Below, in pieces: positions 22,296 to 31,774 of a DNA stretch of 47,000 nt (the stretch's first letter is position 1; each line of letters starts with the position of its first letter). Made by a program: the position numbers and the translations under genes. The DNA comes from Bradyrhizobium guangdongense (lineage in GTDB: Bacteria > Pseudomonadota > Alphaproteobacteria > Rhizobiales > Xanthobacteraceae): positions 1 through 47,000 of the forward strand of contig NZ_PPPT01000115.1 in NCBI RefSeq assembly GCF_006483445.1, written 5' to 3'. The notes under the pieces are model-generated. The model saw only the letters and a program-made list of their open reading frames with translations, did no database searches and was not told the origin of the DNA.

Positions 22296-22778
22296 TCACG
22301 CGCGGTGATAGGGGTGGCCGGCCAGGATGGTTGCGGCCCGATAAAGCTGTTCCAGAAGCATGACGCGGACCATTTGATGCGGCCAGGTCGCCGAGCCGAA
22401 CGCCATTGCGAGCTTGGCCTTACGCCGCAATTCGGGCGAAAGTCCGTCCGCACCGCCAATGACGAATATTGTATGTGCGCTGCCTTCGTCGCGCCAGCGC
22501 CCGAGATTCCGTGCGAATACGGTCGAATCGATATTTTGGCCGCGCTCGTCCATGGCCACGATGACCGATTTGTCGGGAATATGCGCGGATATCGCGGCGG
22601 CCTCTTCGGCCATGCGCGTGGCGGCGTCGCGCGCACGGCTTTCGGGAATTTCGTGGACCTTGAGCTCGCGGAAGCCGAGCTTGCGGCCGATCTCGTCGAA
22701 CCGCTCGAAATAGCGGTCGGCAAGCTCCCGTTCCGGCCCCTGCTTCAGCCGGCCCACAGCGATGACAGCGACACGCAT
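22296..22778 (-). CDS. rlmH: 23S rRNA (pseudouridine1915-N3)-methyltransferase
   Basis: SPOUT methyltransferase that modifies pseudouridine 1915 in helix 69 of 23S rRNA in assembled ribosomes. The 160-residue protein has the family start RVAVIAVGRLK and the knot region IFVIGGADGLSPELR, then MVRVMLLEQLYRAATILAGHPYHR, a strongly conserved C terminus. The ATG at 22778 was chosen to give the family N terminus; the frame extends upstream to 22826. It follows rsfS, the same pairing as in E. coli. Confidence 0.95.
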   Translation of the reverse strand: MRVAVIAVGRLKQGPERELADRYFERFDEIGRKLGFRELKVHEIPESRARDAATRMAEEAAAISAHIPDKSVIVAMDERGQNIDSTVFARNLGRWRDEGSAHTIFVIGGADGLSPELRRKAKLAMAFGSATWPHQMVRVMLLEQLYRAATILAGHPYHRA

Positions 22779-22860
22779 GAGCGTCCATTGAACCGCGCAC
22801 AGCATGCGCGCGCAGGACGCTAGCATGCGCGTCAGCCGATTCGAAATCGGCCTCGAACCC

Positions 22861-23295
22861 TTAGATCGCCTTCGCCGCGACTGCTTTCGCAGCCCCTGGG
22901 CCCTGCGTGTACAATCGCTCGAGATTGTAGAACTCGCGGACCTCGGGCCTGAACACGTGCACGATCACATCGCCGGAATCGATCAGCACCCAGTCGCAAT
23001 TGGGCAAGCCCTCGACGTGGATGTTCTTGATGCCGTTTTCCTTGAGGCCCTTCGTGACGTTTTCCGCGATCGCGCCGACGTGCCGGTTCACACGGCCCGT
23101 GGTGACGATCATGTAGTCGGAGTACGCCGATTTGCCGCGAAGGTCGATGGTGACCGTTTCTTCCGCCTTCATGTCGTCCAGGCGGGAGAGGATCAGGTTC
23201 AGCGTCTTGTCGGCGTCGGGTTGCGCCTTCAAGGCCGCAGCTTGGGTCGATGTTTTACGCGCGGTTTTGACCTTGGGTAAAACAGACTTGGACAA
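22861..23295 (-). CDS. rsfS: Ribosomal silencing factor
   Basis: Binds L14 on the large ribosomal subunit and blocks joining of the small subunit during starvation. The 144-residue protein contains the conserved core LDDMKAEETVTIDLRGKSAYSDYMIV in pieces such as LRGKSAYSDYM, GRVNRHVGAIAENV, CDWVLIDSGDVIVHVF and FYNLERLY. The first 25 residues form a basic extension. It lies between nadD and rlmH, the usual order, with a 126-base gap to nadD. Confidence 0.95.
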   Translation of the reverse strand: MSKSVLPKVKTARKTSTQAAALKAQPDADKTLNLILSRLDDMKAEETVTIDLRGKSAYSDYMIVTTGRVNRHVGAIAENVTKGLKENGIKNIHVEGLPNCDWVLIDSGDVIVHVFRPEVREFYNLERLYTQGPGAAKAVAAKAI

Positions 23296-23421
23296 TACAG
23301 ACGGGGCCAGGGACCATTCCTTTCCTGTATCGCGAACTCCCGAATCCGGGGTCCGCCGTTACACTACATCATGTGGGGTTAAGGGTTTCAATACGCCAGT
23401 GCTCCCCCAACCGCCATTGCC

Positions 23422-24066
23422 TTACTTGGGTGCCTTCCAGCTTCCGTCCGGGTTCCGCAGGGTGGTCGAGGACAGGCTGAGCTTCAGCCCGGTGAGGAAG
23501 ACCCAGGCGGGCGGGCGCCGATCCGCAAGCAGCCCTGCCTCATTCTCGGGCAAACGGTAGCGCGCGAGCGCGCGGGCCGCCGGCGAGGCGAGGGCGCGAA
23601 AACTCTGTGGAGGGCGATCAACCACCGCGATCGGCATCTGGGCCGCGATGCGCTGCCAGTCCTGCCAGCGATGGAATTGCGCGAGGTTGTCGGCGCCCAT
23701 GATCCAGACAAAGCGCAGGCCGCTTGCGCGGCGGCGCAAGAAGTTGATCGTGTCGATAGTGTAGCGCGTGCGGATGACGGATTCGAGACAGCTCACCGCG
23801 ATGCGCGGATCGTCGGCGACCTCGCGCGCGGCCTTCATCCGCTCGCCGAGCGCGTGCAACGCGCCGTTCTCCTTCAGCGGATTGCCCGGCGTCACCAGCC
23901 ACCACACGCGGTCGAGCTTGAGGCGCGTCAGCGCGAACTGGCTGATCGCGCGATGGGCTTGGTGCGGCGGATTGAAGGAGCCGCCGAGCAGCCCGATGCG
24001 CATGCCGCTCGTAGAGGGCGGAAGCGCTTGCGCCACGAAGGGCGGCACCAGGAATGTGTTGCTCAA
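23422..24066 (-). CDS. nadD: Nicotinate-nucleotide adenylyltransferase
   Basis: Transfers AMP from ATP to nicotinate mononucleotide in NAD synthesis. The 214-residue protein has the nucleotidyltransferase motif [11 protein letters not shown] near residue 28, WIMGADNL in the middle and the C-terminal SSTTLRN (the SSTxIR motif). The first 21 residues precede the core, and an internal ATG at MRIGLLGG is possible. It lies 18 bases after proA on the same strand. Confidence 0.94.
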   Translation of the reverse strand: MSNTFLVPPFVAQALPPSTSGMRIGLLGGSFNPPHQAHRAISQFALTRLKLDRVWWLVTPGNPLKENGALHALGERMKAAREVADDPRIAVSCLESVIRTRYTIDTINFLRRRASGLRFVWIMGADNLAQFHRWQDWQRIAAQMPIAVVDRPPQSFRALASPAARALARYRLPENEAGLLADRRPPAWVFLTGLKLSLSSTTLRNPDGSWKAPK

Positions 24067-24084
24067 CGCCCGCGCCTCGCGACG

Positions 24085-25380
24085 TTACGGTCGCGTCTGT
24101 CCGGTGCCGTGCACGCGGTACTTGAAGCTCGTCAACTGCTCGGCCCCGACAGGGCCGCGCGCATGGAATTTGCCGGTGGCAATGCCGATCTCGGCGCCAA
24201 AGCCGAACTCGCCGCCGTCGGCGAACTGCGTCGAGGCATTGTGCAGCACGATCGCGGAATCGACCTCGCTCAGGAATTTTTGCGCGGCCGCTTCATCCTG
24301 GCTGACGATCGCATCGGTGTGGTGCGAGCCGTGGTTTTGGATATGCGCGATCGCGCCATTGACGCCATCGACCACCTTTGCCGCAATGATCGCGTCGAGA
24401 TATTCGGCGTCCCAATCGTCTTCGGACGCCGCCTTCACGCGCGCATCGGCGTGCTGCACGGCGGCGTCGCCGCGCACTTCGCAACCGGCCTCGATCAGCA
24501 TCTCGACCAACGGCTTCAACTTGGTTGCGGCGGCTGCGCGATCGACCAGCAGCGTCTCGGCAGCGCCGCAGACGCCGGTCCGGCGCATTTTTGCGTTCAA
24601 CACGATCGACTTCGCCATGTCGAGATCGGCGCTGGCATCGACATAGACGTGGTTGACGCCTTCGAGATGCGCGAACACGGGCACGCGTGCCTCGGCTTCG
24701 ACGCGCGCGACGAGACTCTTGCCGCCGCGCGGCACGATCACGTCGATCGCGCCGTCGAGGCCCGACAGCATCATGCCGACCGCCGCACGGTCGCGCGTCG
24801 GCACCAGCGTGATAGCGGCTTCGGGCAGGCCGGCCTCGCGCAGGCCCTGCGTCAGGCACTCATGGATCGCACGGCAGGAGCGAAAGCTGTCGGAGCCGCC
24901 GCGCAGGATCACGGCGTTGCCGGCCTTCAGGCACAACACGCCGGCGTCCGCCGCGACATTGGGCCGGCTTTCAAAGATCACGCCGACGACGCCGAGCGGC
25001 ACGCGGACGCGCTCGATGGTCATCCCGTTCGGCCGCTGCCAGCTTTCGGTGACGGTGCCGATGGGATCGGCAATGCCGCGCACGATCGCGATGCCTTCGG
25101 CCATGGCTTCGACGCGCGCCGGCGTCAGCGCCAGGCGGTCGATGAAGGCAGAGGTTGCATCGCCGCTGGCGCGGGCCTCGGCCACGTCTTCGGCGTTGGC
25201 GGCGAGGATCGCCGCGGCGTTGGCGCGGATCGCCCGTTCCATCGCCTCCAGCGCCCGGTTCTTCTGCTCGGCCGGCGCCAGCGCCAGCACACGCGCCGCA
25301 GCGCGGGCACGAGCGGCGAGGTCGGACATCAGCGCCTGAAGATCGGCGGTGCCGTCGAGGGCTTTGAGGGGGGTGGCCAT
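24085..25380 (-). CDS. proA: Glutamate-5-semialdehyde dehydrogenase
   Basis: Second enzyme of proline synthesis: reduces gamma-glutamyl phosphate with NADPH. The 431-residue protein of the aldehyde dehydrogenase superfamily has the catalytic Cys in TGVCGAAET, plus [25 protein letters not shown] and [13 protein letters not shown]. Length is typical. proA and proB would be expected side by side, but here a parDE module on the opposite strand separates them. Confidence 0.96.
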   Translation of the reverse strand: MATPLKALDGTADLQALMSDLAARARAAARVLALAPAEQKNRALEAMERAIRANAAAILAANAEDVAEARASGDATSAFIDRLALTPARVEAMAEGIAIVRGIADPIGTVTESWQRPNGMTIERVRVPLGVVGVIFESRPNVAADAGVLCLKAGNAVILRGGSDSFRSCRAIHECLTQGLREAGLPEAAITLVPTRDRAAVGMMLSGLDGAIDVIVPRGGKSLVARVEAEARVPVFAHLEGVNHVYVDASADLDMAKSIVLNAKMRRTGVCGAAETLLVDRAAAATKLKPLVEMLIEAGCEVRGDAAVQHADARVKAASEDDWDAEYLDAIIAAKVVDGVNGAIAHIQNHGSHHTDAIVSQDEAAAQKFLSEVDSAIVLHNASTQFADGGEFGFGAEIGIATGKFHARGPVGAEQLTSFKYRVHGTGQTRP

Positions 25381-25521
25381 AGCGGTTGAACCTTCTGCTA
25401 AGGCGGTGTCCTAGCACGGAAATCCCGCATTTGCGAAGGGTAGGGCGGGTATGGCTGCACGGCCCTCGCGGCTGGCAAGGTGTCTCGCATCGGCCATTGG
25501 CCTACACCTGCGCGGGACAGC

Positions 25522-25561
25522 TTGCCAATCCAGTCCCTCATTACATATCATAAAATGATAT
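25522..25561 (+). promoter_or_regulatory. parDE promoter with overlapping palindromic operator
   Basis: TTGCCA (25522-25527), an 18-base spacer and TATCAT (25546-25551) resemble a sigma-70 promoter. The -10 is inside a perfect AT palindrome, ATATCATAAAATGATAT (25545-25561), a likely binding site for the ParD antitoxin. This would give the negative autoregulation known for parDE operons. GGAG follows before the parD ATG. Confidence 0.65.
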
Positions 25562-25573
25562 AGGAGACCCCTG

Positions 25574-25855
25574 ATGGCGAGCAGCTACACCATCGGCAAG
25601 CATTTTGAGGATTTCATCGCGGGCCTGCTCGAGAGCGGGCGCTACGCCACCGCGAGCGAGGTCATGCGTGAGGGTCTGCGCCTCGTGGAGGAGCGCGAAC
25701 AGCGCCGCCAGGTCAAGCTGGAGGCACTGCGCGAAGAGATCCAGAAGGGTTTCGACAGCGGGCCGGCGGAAGAGGTCGGCGACATCAGTCAGTGGATGGA
25801 AGACATCAAGGCGCGGGGACGGCAGCGACTGGCCGCGCGCAAACGTGACAAATAG
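25574..25855 (+). CDS. parD: ParD-like antitoxin
   Basis: 93-residue type II antitoxin. The N-terminal ribbon-helix-helix region reads SSYTIGKHFEDFIAGLLESGRYATASEVMREGL in pieces, with the ParD hallmark SGRYATASEVMREGLR. It is followed by a charged C-terminal region that would wrap the toxin. GGAG lies nine bases before the ATG, and a palindromic operator lies just upstream. The stop lies 11 bases inside parE, so translation is coupled. Confidence 0.92.
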   Translation: MASSYTIGKHFEDFIAGLLESGRYATASEVMREGLRLVEEREQRRQVKLEALREEIQKGFDSGPAEEVGDISQWMEDIKARGRQRLAARKRDK

Positions 25856-26141
25856 ATTCCGCAAGCTTCCACAGGCCGACCGCGATCTCGACTCCATCTG
25901 GGAGTTCATTGCTGCGGACAGCGTGCGTGCGGCAGATCGTCAAATTCAGCGCATAGGCGAGATTTTTGAGATGCTGGTCCAGAACCCATTGGCTGGCAGA
26001 AAGCGCGCCGAGTTGCGAAGAGACCTGCATAGTTTTGCTGTCGGCAACTACGTGATCTTCTACGTTCCGCTGTCTGACGGCGTCGAGGTAATCCGTATCG
26101 TGCACGGCCGGCAAGACATCAATGCGGACGATATGCAGTAG
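25845..26141 (+). CDS. parE: ParE-like toxin (RelE/ParE superfamily)
   Basis: 98-residue toxin of the RelE/ParE superfamily. Visible are the N-terminal FRKLPQADRDLDSIWEFIA, PLAGRKRAELRRDLHSF and the C-terminal IFYVPLSDGVEVIRIVHGRQD, all characteristic. ParE members inhibit DNA gyrase; members of the family with a different target cannot be excluded. The start is a GTG at 25845, overlapping the end of parD by 11 bases; the frame is open further upstream but that part is a shadow of parD. It ends 15 bases from the stop of proB, with which it is convergent. Confidence 0.9.
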   Translation: MTNRFRKLPQADRDLDSIWEFIAADSVRAADRQIQRIGEIFEMLVQNPLAGRKRAELRRDLHSFAVGNYVIFYVPLSDGVEVIRIVHGRQDINADDMQ

Positions 26142-26156
26142 TCGTCTGGTTGGCCG

Positions 26157-27278
26157 CTACCCGCCCACCACCAGATCGTCGCGGTGGATCATCTCGGACC
26201 TTCCGCTGATGCCCAAAATGGCCATCACGTCCTTCGAGGAGCGGCCGATGACCCGCTCGGCATCGTCGGCGTCATAGGCGATCAGGCCGCGGCCGATCTC
26301 GCGCGTGTCGGGGCCGCGCACGATCACGGCGTCGCCGCGGGCGAACTCACCCTCGACCTTGATCACGCCGGCCGGCAGCAGGCTTGCGCCCGCGCGCAAG
26401 GCCCGGACCGCGCCGGCGTCGATGGTCAGCGTGCCCTTCGGCTCCAGGGTACCGGCGATCCAGCGCTTTCGCGACGTCACGGGATTGGCCGGCGTCAGGA
26501 ACCAGGTGCAGCGGCCGCCGTCGGCGATGGCTTGAAGCGGATGCTCGATCTTGCCCGAGGCGATCAGCATATGCGTGCCGCCCGTCGTCGCGATCTTCGC
26601 GGCCTCGACCTTGGTGCGCATGCCGCCGCGCGACAGCTCGGACTCGGCATCGCCGGCCACGGCCTCGATCTCGGAGGAGATGCTGTCGACGACCGGGATC
26701 AGCTTGGCGTTCGGATTGTTCTTCGGCGGCGCGTCATAGAGGCCGTCGATGTCGGACAGCAGCACCAGGAGATCGGCGCTCGCCATGGTGGCGACCCGCG
26801 CGGCGAGGCGGTCATTGTCGCCATAGCGGATCTCGTTGGTGGCGACCGTGTCGTTCTCGTTGATCACGGGGATCGCGCGCCACTCCAGGAGCTTGCCGAT
26901 GGTGGAGCGCGCATTGAGATAGCGGCGGCGCTCCTCGGTATCCTGCAGCGTCACCAGAATCTGCCCGGCGCCGATGCCGTGATCGCCGAGCACTTCCGAC
27001 CAGATCCGCGCCAGCGCGATCTGGCCGACGGCGGCGGCGGCCTGGCTCTCTTCCAGCTTCAGCGGACCGCGCGGCAGCTTGAGCCGGCTGCGGCCGAGCG
27101 CGATCGAGCCCGACGACACGATCAGGACGTCGCGGCCCTCGCGGTGCAGTTTTGCGAGATCGTCAGCGAGCGCGGCGAGCCAGGACGCGCGCACCTCGCC
27201 GGCGTCGGAATCGACCAGCAGGGCCGAGCCGACCTTGACGACGATACGGCGGAATTGACTGAGTTCGGGGCTGGCCAT
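26157..27278 (-). CDS. proB: Glutamate 5-kinase
   Basis: First enzyme of proline synthesis: phosphorylates the gamma carboxyl of glutamate. The 373-residue protein has an amino-acid-kinase domain (about 1-255; [47 protein letters not shown]) and a C-terminal PUA domain (about 275-365). The length fits the two-domain form, which is usually subject to proline feedback inhibition. It is divergent from the TTT receptor gene, with 202 bases between. Confidence 0.96.
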   Translation of the reverse strand: MASPELSQFRRIVVKVGSALLVDSDAGEVRASWLAALADDLAKLHREGRDVLIVSSGSIALGRSRLKLPRGPLKLEESQAAAAVGQIALARIWSEVLGDHGIGAGQILVTLQDTEERRRYLNARSTIGKLLEWRAIPVINENDTVATNEIRYGDNDRLAARVATMASADLLVLLSDIDGLYDAPPKNNPNAKLIPVVDSISSEIEAVAGDAESELSRGGMRTKVEAAKIATTGGTHMLIASGKIEHPLQAIADGGRCTWFLTPANPVTSRKRWIAGTLEPKGTLTIDAGAVRALRAGASLLPAGVIKVEGEFARGDAVIVRGPDTREIGRGLIAYDADDAERVIGRSSKDVMAILGISGRSEMIHRDDLVVGG

Positions 27279-27480
27279 GGCGTGTGCGACGAATTGCTCT
27301 GATCTGGGAGCGGCGGAGCGACAACGCGGCGCCGATGCGGCTAGCTTTTGCAGCAGGACGGTGGCCGGCGCAAGGCGGCGGAGCCGGTCAGGAGCCCGGT
27401 ATATTGGCCGAACGGCGCTCTTGTCGGCGCCCGCCGCGCCAGTCTATGCCTCGGACAACGAATAACGGGGAGGAGAGCAC

Positions 27481-28449
27481 ATGGACCGCCGCAGCTTCAT
27501 TGCCGGAGGCCTTTCGCTGCCATGGCTGGCGCAGTCCGGCGCCGCGCGGGCCCAATCCGGTCCACTGACCAAAATCATCTTCCCCTTCGCGGCGGGTGCC
27601 GGCGGCGACACGCTGTGCCGGCTGGTGGCGCAGCATCTGGCGCCCATGCTCGAACGCACCATCATCGTCGAAAACCGGACCGGCGGCGACGGCCTGATCG
27701 GCATCAAGGCGGTGAAGGGCGCCAACCCCGATGGCGCCACCATCCTGGTGACGACGGGCCCCACCATGTATCTGCTGCCGATGGTGGAGACGACGCCGAG
27801 CTTCGACACGGCGAAGGACTTCGTGCCGGTGTCGCTGCTCGCGCGCTTCGAATTCGCGCTCGTGGTGAGCCCGTCGATCGGGGTGACCGACTTCAAGGGT
27901 TTTGTCGCCTGGCTGAAGGCGCATCCGGACAAGACGTCGTTCGGCGTGCCCAGCAACGGCACCATCCCGCATTTCACCGGCTCGAAGCTCGAGAAGGATC
28001 TCGGCATTCCCATGACGCGCGTACCGTATCGCGGCACCGCGCCGATCATCACCGATCTCATCGGCGGTCACATCCCGTTCGGCATCACCACGCTGGCCGA
28101 CGCAGTCCCGCAGCACCGCGCCAAGGGCGTGAGGATTCTCGTGGTCTCGAGCGCAGAGCGCTCGCCCTTCGTGCCCGAGGTGGCGACCTTCAAGGAGAGT
28201 GGCATCGATCTCGTCGCCGACGGCTGGTATGGCATGTGGCTCCCCGCCGGCAGCCCGCCGGATTTCACCGCAAAGCTCAGCGCCGCCGCGATGGCGACGA
28301 TGGCAAAACCCGAGGTGCAGGAGAAGCTGACGGCGATCGGCCTGATCCCGGTCGGCAGCACGGCGGAGGGCCTGTCAAAACAGCTTGCCGCCGACATCGC
28401 CCTCTGGCAGCCGATCGTGAAGGCGACGGGCTACAAGATCGAGAATTGA
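27481..28449 (+). CDS. Tripartite tricarboxylate transporter (Bug family) substrate-binding protein
   Basis: Periplasmic receptor of the TTT/Bug family, 322 residues. A twin-arginine-like leader (MDRRSFIAGG, cleavage probably after AARA) precedes the mature part. Motifs include IIFPFAAGAGGDTLCR, IIVENRTGGDGLIG, GTIPHFTGSK, VPYRGTAP and the late EVATFKESGIDL with WYGMWLPAGSP. Such receptors bind carboxylates, but the ligand cannot be read. No TctA or TctB membrane genes are in the window, so it is an orphan receptor here, as is common in this family. AGGAG lies just before the ATG. It is followed by a large nested palindrome. Confidence 0.9.
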   Translation: MDRRSFIAGGLSLPWLAQSGAARAQSGPLTKIIFPFAAGAGGDTLCRLVAQHLAPMLERTIIVENRTGGDGLIGIKAVKGANPDGATILVTTGPTMYLLPMVETTPSFDTAKDFVPVSLLARFEFALVVSPSIGVTDFKGFVAWLKAHPDKTSFGVPSNGTIPHFTGSKLEKDLGIPMTRVPYRGTAPIITDLIGGHIPFGITTLADAVPQHRAKGVRILVVSSAERSPFVPEVATFKESGIDLVADGWYGMWLPAGSPPDFTAKLSAAAMATMAKPEVQEKLTAIGLIPVGSTAEGLSKQLAADIALWQPIVKATGYKIEN

Positions 28450-28453
28450 TCTT

Positions 28454-28740
28454 TTCTCCCTCGCCCCGCTTGCGGGGAGAGGGTTGGGGTGAGGGGGACT
28501 CTCCGCGGGGGCGGTGGTAGTCGGACTCGGGCTGGCTTAGCCTCCGTCATTGCGAGCGCAGCGAAGCAATCCAGACTGCATCCGTGGAAAGACTCTGGAT
28601 TGCTTCGCTGCGCTCGCAATGACGGCGTGGATGGATCGTTGATCATCGACGAATTCGATTCGCGGAGAGTCCCCCTCACCCGGAATCCGCGCTTTGCGCG
28701 GATTCCGGCCTCTCCCCGCAAGCGGGGAGAGGCGAAGAGG
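28454..28740. repeat. Large composite nested palindrome
   Basis: Three layers are visible. The outer arms are ccccgcttgcggggagagg (28464-28482) with its inverse at 28709-28727, and gtgagggggactctccgcg (28489-28507) with its perfect inverse at 28661-28679. At the centre is an unrelated element with perfect 31-base arms (28545-28575 and 28594-28624) and an 18-base loop. A third palindrome, two 13-base arms starting ccggaatccgcgc (28680-28708), sits only in the right arm. It separates the convergent TTT receptor and sulfatase genes. Confidence 0.92.
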
Positions 28741-28747
28741 GTAGCGC

Positions 28748-30382
28748 TTACAACTTCGTGCGCTGCGCGATGCCGTCGCGGATGTTAGCCAGCTCCTTCT
28801 CGTCCCAGATGCCGATCAAGATCCCGCCCTTCACCTGCATCTGGTTGTCGGCATAGGAAGCGATCTTCTCGTTCGGCGTGGTGATGTGGCCGTTCGGATG
28901 CAGCGCCCAGTCGAACAGCGCGGCCTGAAGCCGTGCGATGACGTCCGCACATTCAGGATCATCTCCGCGGTCGAGATATTCCTGCGGGTCCGTTTGCAGA
29001 TCGTAGAGCATCGGACGGAAGCCTGAGGCGTGGATGTATTTCCAGCGGCCGTCATAGACCATGAACAGGCGGCAGCGCTCGATCGGCTGGTTCAGCTTCA
29101 ACCGCACATCCTGCATGGCGTAGTCGTATTCGGAGAACACGACCTTGCGCCAGTCGGCCGGCTTTGCGCCGCGCAGCAGCGGCAGCAGCGAGCGTCCCTC
29201 GAGAATATGCGCAGGCACCTTGCCGCCAAAATAGTCGACGAAGGTCGGCGCGAGATCGATGCCTTCGACCAGCGCATCGCTCGTCGTACCGCGCGTGGCG
29301 TCGGCCTCGGGCGAGGGATCGATCACGATCAGCGGAATCTTGGCGGACTGTTCGTGAAAAAGATCCTTCTCGCCCATCCAGTGATCGCCGAGATAATCGC
29401 CGTGATCGGAGGTGAACACGATCATGGTGGTCTCCAGCAGGCCGCGCGCCTCCAGAAACTTCATCAGCACGCCCATCTGGTCGTCGATCTGCGTGATCAG
29501 GCCCATATAGGTCGGGATCACCTTCTCCCGCGCGTCGTCGCGCGCCATGTTGCGGGAGTAACGCATGTCCATGTAGGCGCCGAACACCGGATGCGGATTC
29601 TGTCGCTCGCGCTCGGAGCGGATTGCCGGCAGCATATCCGCCGTATTGTACATGCTGGCGTAAGGCTCCGGTGCGATATAGGGCCAGTGCGGCTTGATGT
29701 AGGAGAGATGCAGGCACCACGGCCGGCCATCGCTCTCGGCCTCGCTGATGAAATCCATGGCGCGCCGCGTCATGTAGGGCGTCTCGGAATGCTCCTCCGG
29801 AACGCGCGCGGCCTTGTCGGCGTGAACCAGCAGCCAGCCGTTCTGCAAACTGCCGTCATCGTCGGCGCCGGAATTGGCCCAATGCTCCCACGGGTTCGGC
29901 GCTTCAAAACCCTGCTTGCGCAGATACTCGTCGTATTTCGGGCGCGGGCGTCCGGTGGGATGCAATCCGTCGTCGCGCTCATAGGGCTCGAACCCGCATT
30001 CGGCGACATGCACGCCGATGATCGATTCCGGGGGTATGCCGAGCGATTTCATGCCTTCGAGGTCGGGCGCCATGTGGGTCTTGCCGACCAGCACGTTGCG
30101 CACGCCGATCTTCTTGAGGTGATCGCCGAGCGTCGGCTCGCCGACGCGCAGGGGCCAGCCGTTCCAGTGCGAGCCGTGCGAGCGCATGTAGCGCCCGGTG
30201 TAGAACGACATCCGCGAGGGTCCGCAGATCGGCGATTGCACATAGGCGTTGGAGAACAGCACGCCACGCTTCGCCATGGCGTCGATGTTCGGCGTCTTCA
30301 GTCGGGGATGGCCGGTGCAGCCGAGATAATCATAGCGAAGCTGGTCGCACATGATCCAGAGAACGTTCTTCGCGCGCGCCAT
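28748..30382 (-). CDS. Sulfatase-like hydrolase (possible phosphonate monoester hydrolase)
   Basis: Alkaline-phosphatase-superfamily hydrolase of 544 residues. The cysteine to be converted to formylglycine is C53 in CGPSR, matching CxPxR. Other motifs are the N-terminal MCDQLRYD metal region, LKTPNIDAMAKRG, KPHWPY, and FTSDHGDYLGDH. The domain layout, with GLITQIDDQMG and a long C-terminal part, resembles rhizobial phosphonate monoester hydrolase as well as choline-sulfatase-type enzymes; the substrate is open. The ATG at 30382 gives the usual start just before NVLWIMCDQ; the frame runs open to 30643 through a repeat. It would need a formylglycine-generating enzyme from elsewhere. No signal peptide is seen, so it is probably cytosolic. 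Confidence 0.88.
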   Translation of the reverse strand: MARAKNVLWIMCDQLRYDYLGCTGHPRLKTPNIDAMAKRGVLFSNAYVQSPICGPSRMSFYTGRYMRSHGSHWNGWPLRVGEPTLGDHLKKIGVRNVLVGKTHMAPDLEGMKSLGIPPESIIGVHVAECGFEPYERDDGLHPTGRPRPKYDEYLRKQGFEAPNPWEHWANSGADDDGSLQNGWLLVHADKAARVPEEHSETPYMTRRAMDFISEAESDGRPWCLHLSYIKPHWPYIAPEPYASMYNTADMLPAIRSERERQNPHPVFGAYMDMRYSRNMARDDAREKVIPTYMGLITQIDDQMGVLMKFLEARGLLETTMIVFTSDHGDYLGDHWMGEKDLFHEQSAKIPLIVIDPSPEADATRGTTSDALVEGIDLAPTFVDYFGGKVPAHILEGRSLLPLLRGAKPADWRKVVFSEYDYAMQDVRLKLNQPIERCRLFMVYDGRWKYIHASGFRPMLYDLQTDPQEYLDRGDDPECADVIARLQAALFDWALHPNGHITTPNEKIASYADNQMQVKGGILIGIWDEKELANIRDGIAQRTKL

Positions 30383-30481
30383 GCCTCGCCCCTGCATTTT
30401 CTTTGGGGTGCAATGCTGCGCTATCGCGCGGGCGAAGACAACCCGCCAGTGATGCGCGCGCCCGTGGCCACACATTCCGCT

Positions 30482-30608
30482 GTCGTCCCGGCGCAGGCCG
30501 GGACCCATAACCCCAGGGAGTAGTTTGGCGAAGACTCGTCGATCGGTACTGCGACCGTTCGCAATCGAGAGATCACGCGGTATGGGTCCCGGCCTGCGCC
30601 GGGACGAC
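30482..30608. repeat. Intergenic palindrome with perfect 28-base arms
   Basis: Left arm 30482-30509 (begins gtcgtcccggcgcaggccgg) and right arm 30581-30608 are perfect inverted copies with a 71-base centre. It lies between the sulfatase start and the obgE stop, four bases from the latter. The arm core ccgggaccca is shared with the repeat at 5004-5126. Confidence 0.9.
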
Positions 30609-30611
30609 GGT

Positions 30612-31736
<1,125 letters not shown>

Positions 31737-31774
31737 TTAACCGGGTTCGGGAGCCCAGAGGGGCAGGAGTGGGA

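Noticed and set aside
22264..22723. N-terminal extension of the EnvC-like frame into rlmH
   Set aside because: The extension overlaps rlmH and lacks motifs; a proper signal peptide starts at 22264.
23671..25389. 572-codon open frame on the plus strand over nadD and proA
   Set aside because: Shadow of proA; the residue pattern (many Arg, Ala, His, Asp, Gly) and lack of motifs show it is not a gene.
28545..28624. Perfect 31-base inverted repeat considered as transposon ends or a CRISPR unit
   Set aside because: Only 18 bases lie between the arms and there is no repeated spacer structure or coding capacity; it is a palindromic repeat.
29030..30523. 497-codon plus-strand frame over the sulfatase
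   Set aside because: Antisense shadow with no recognisable motif.
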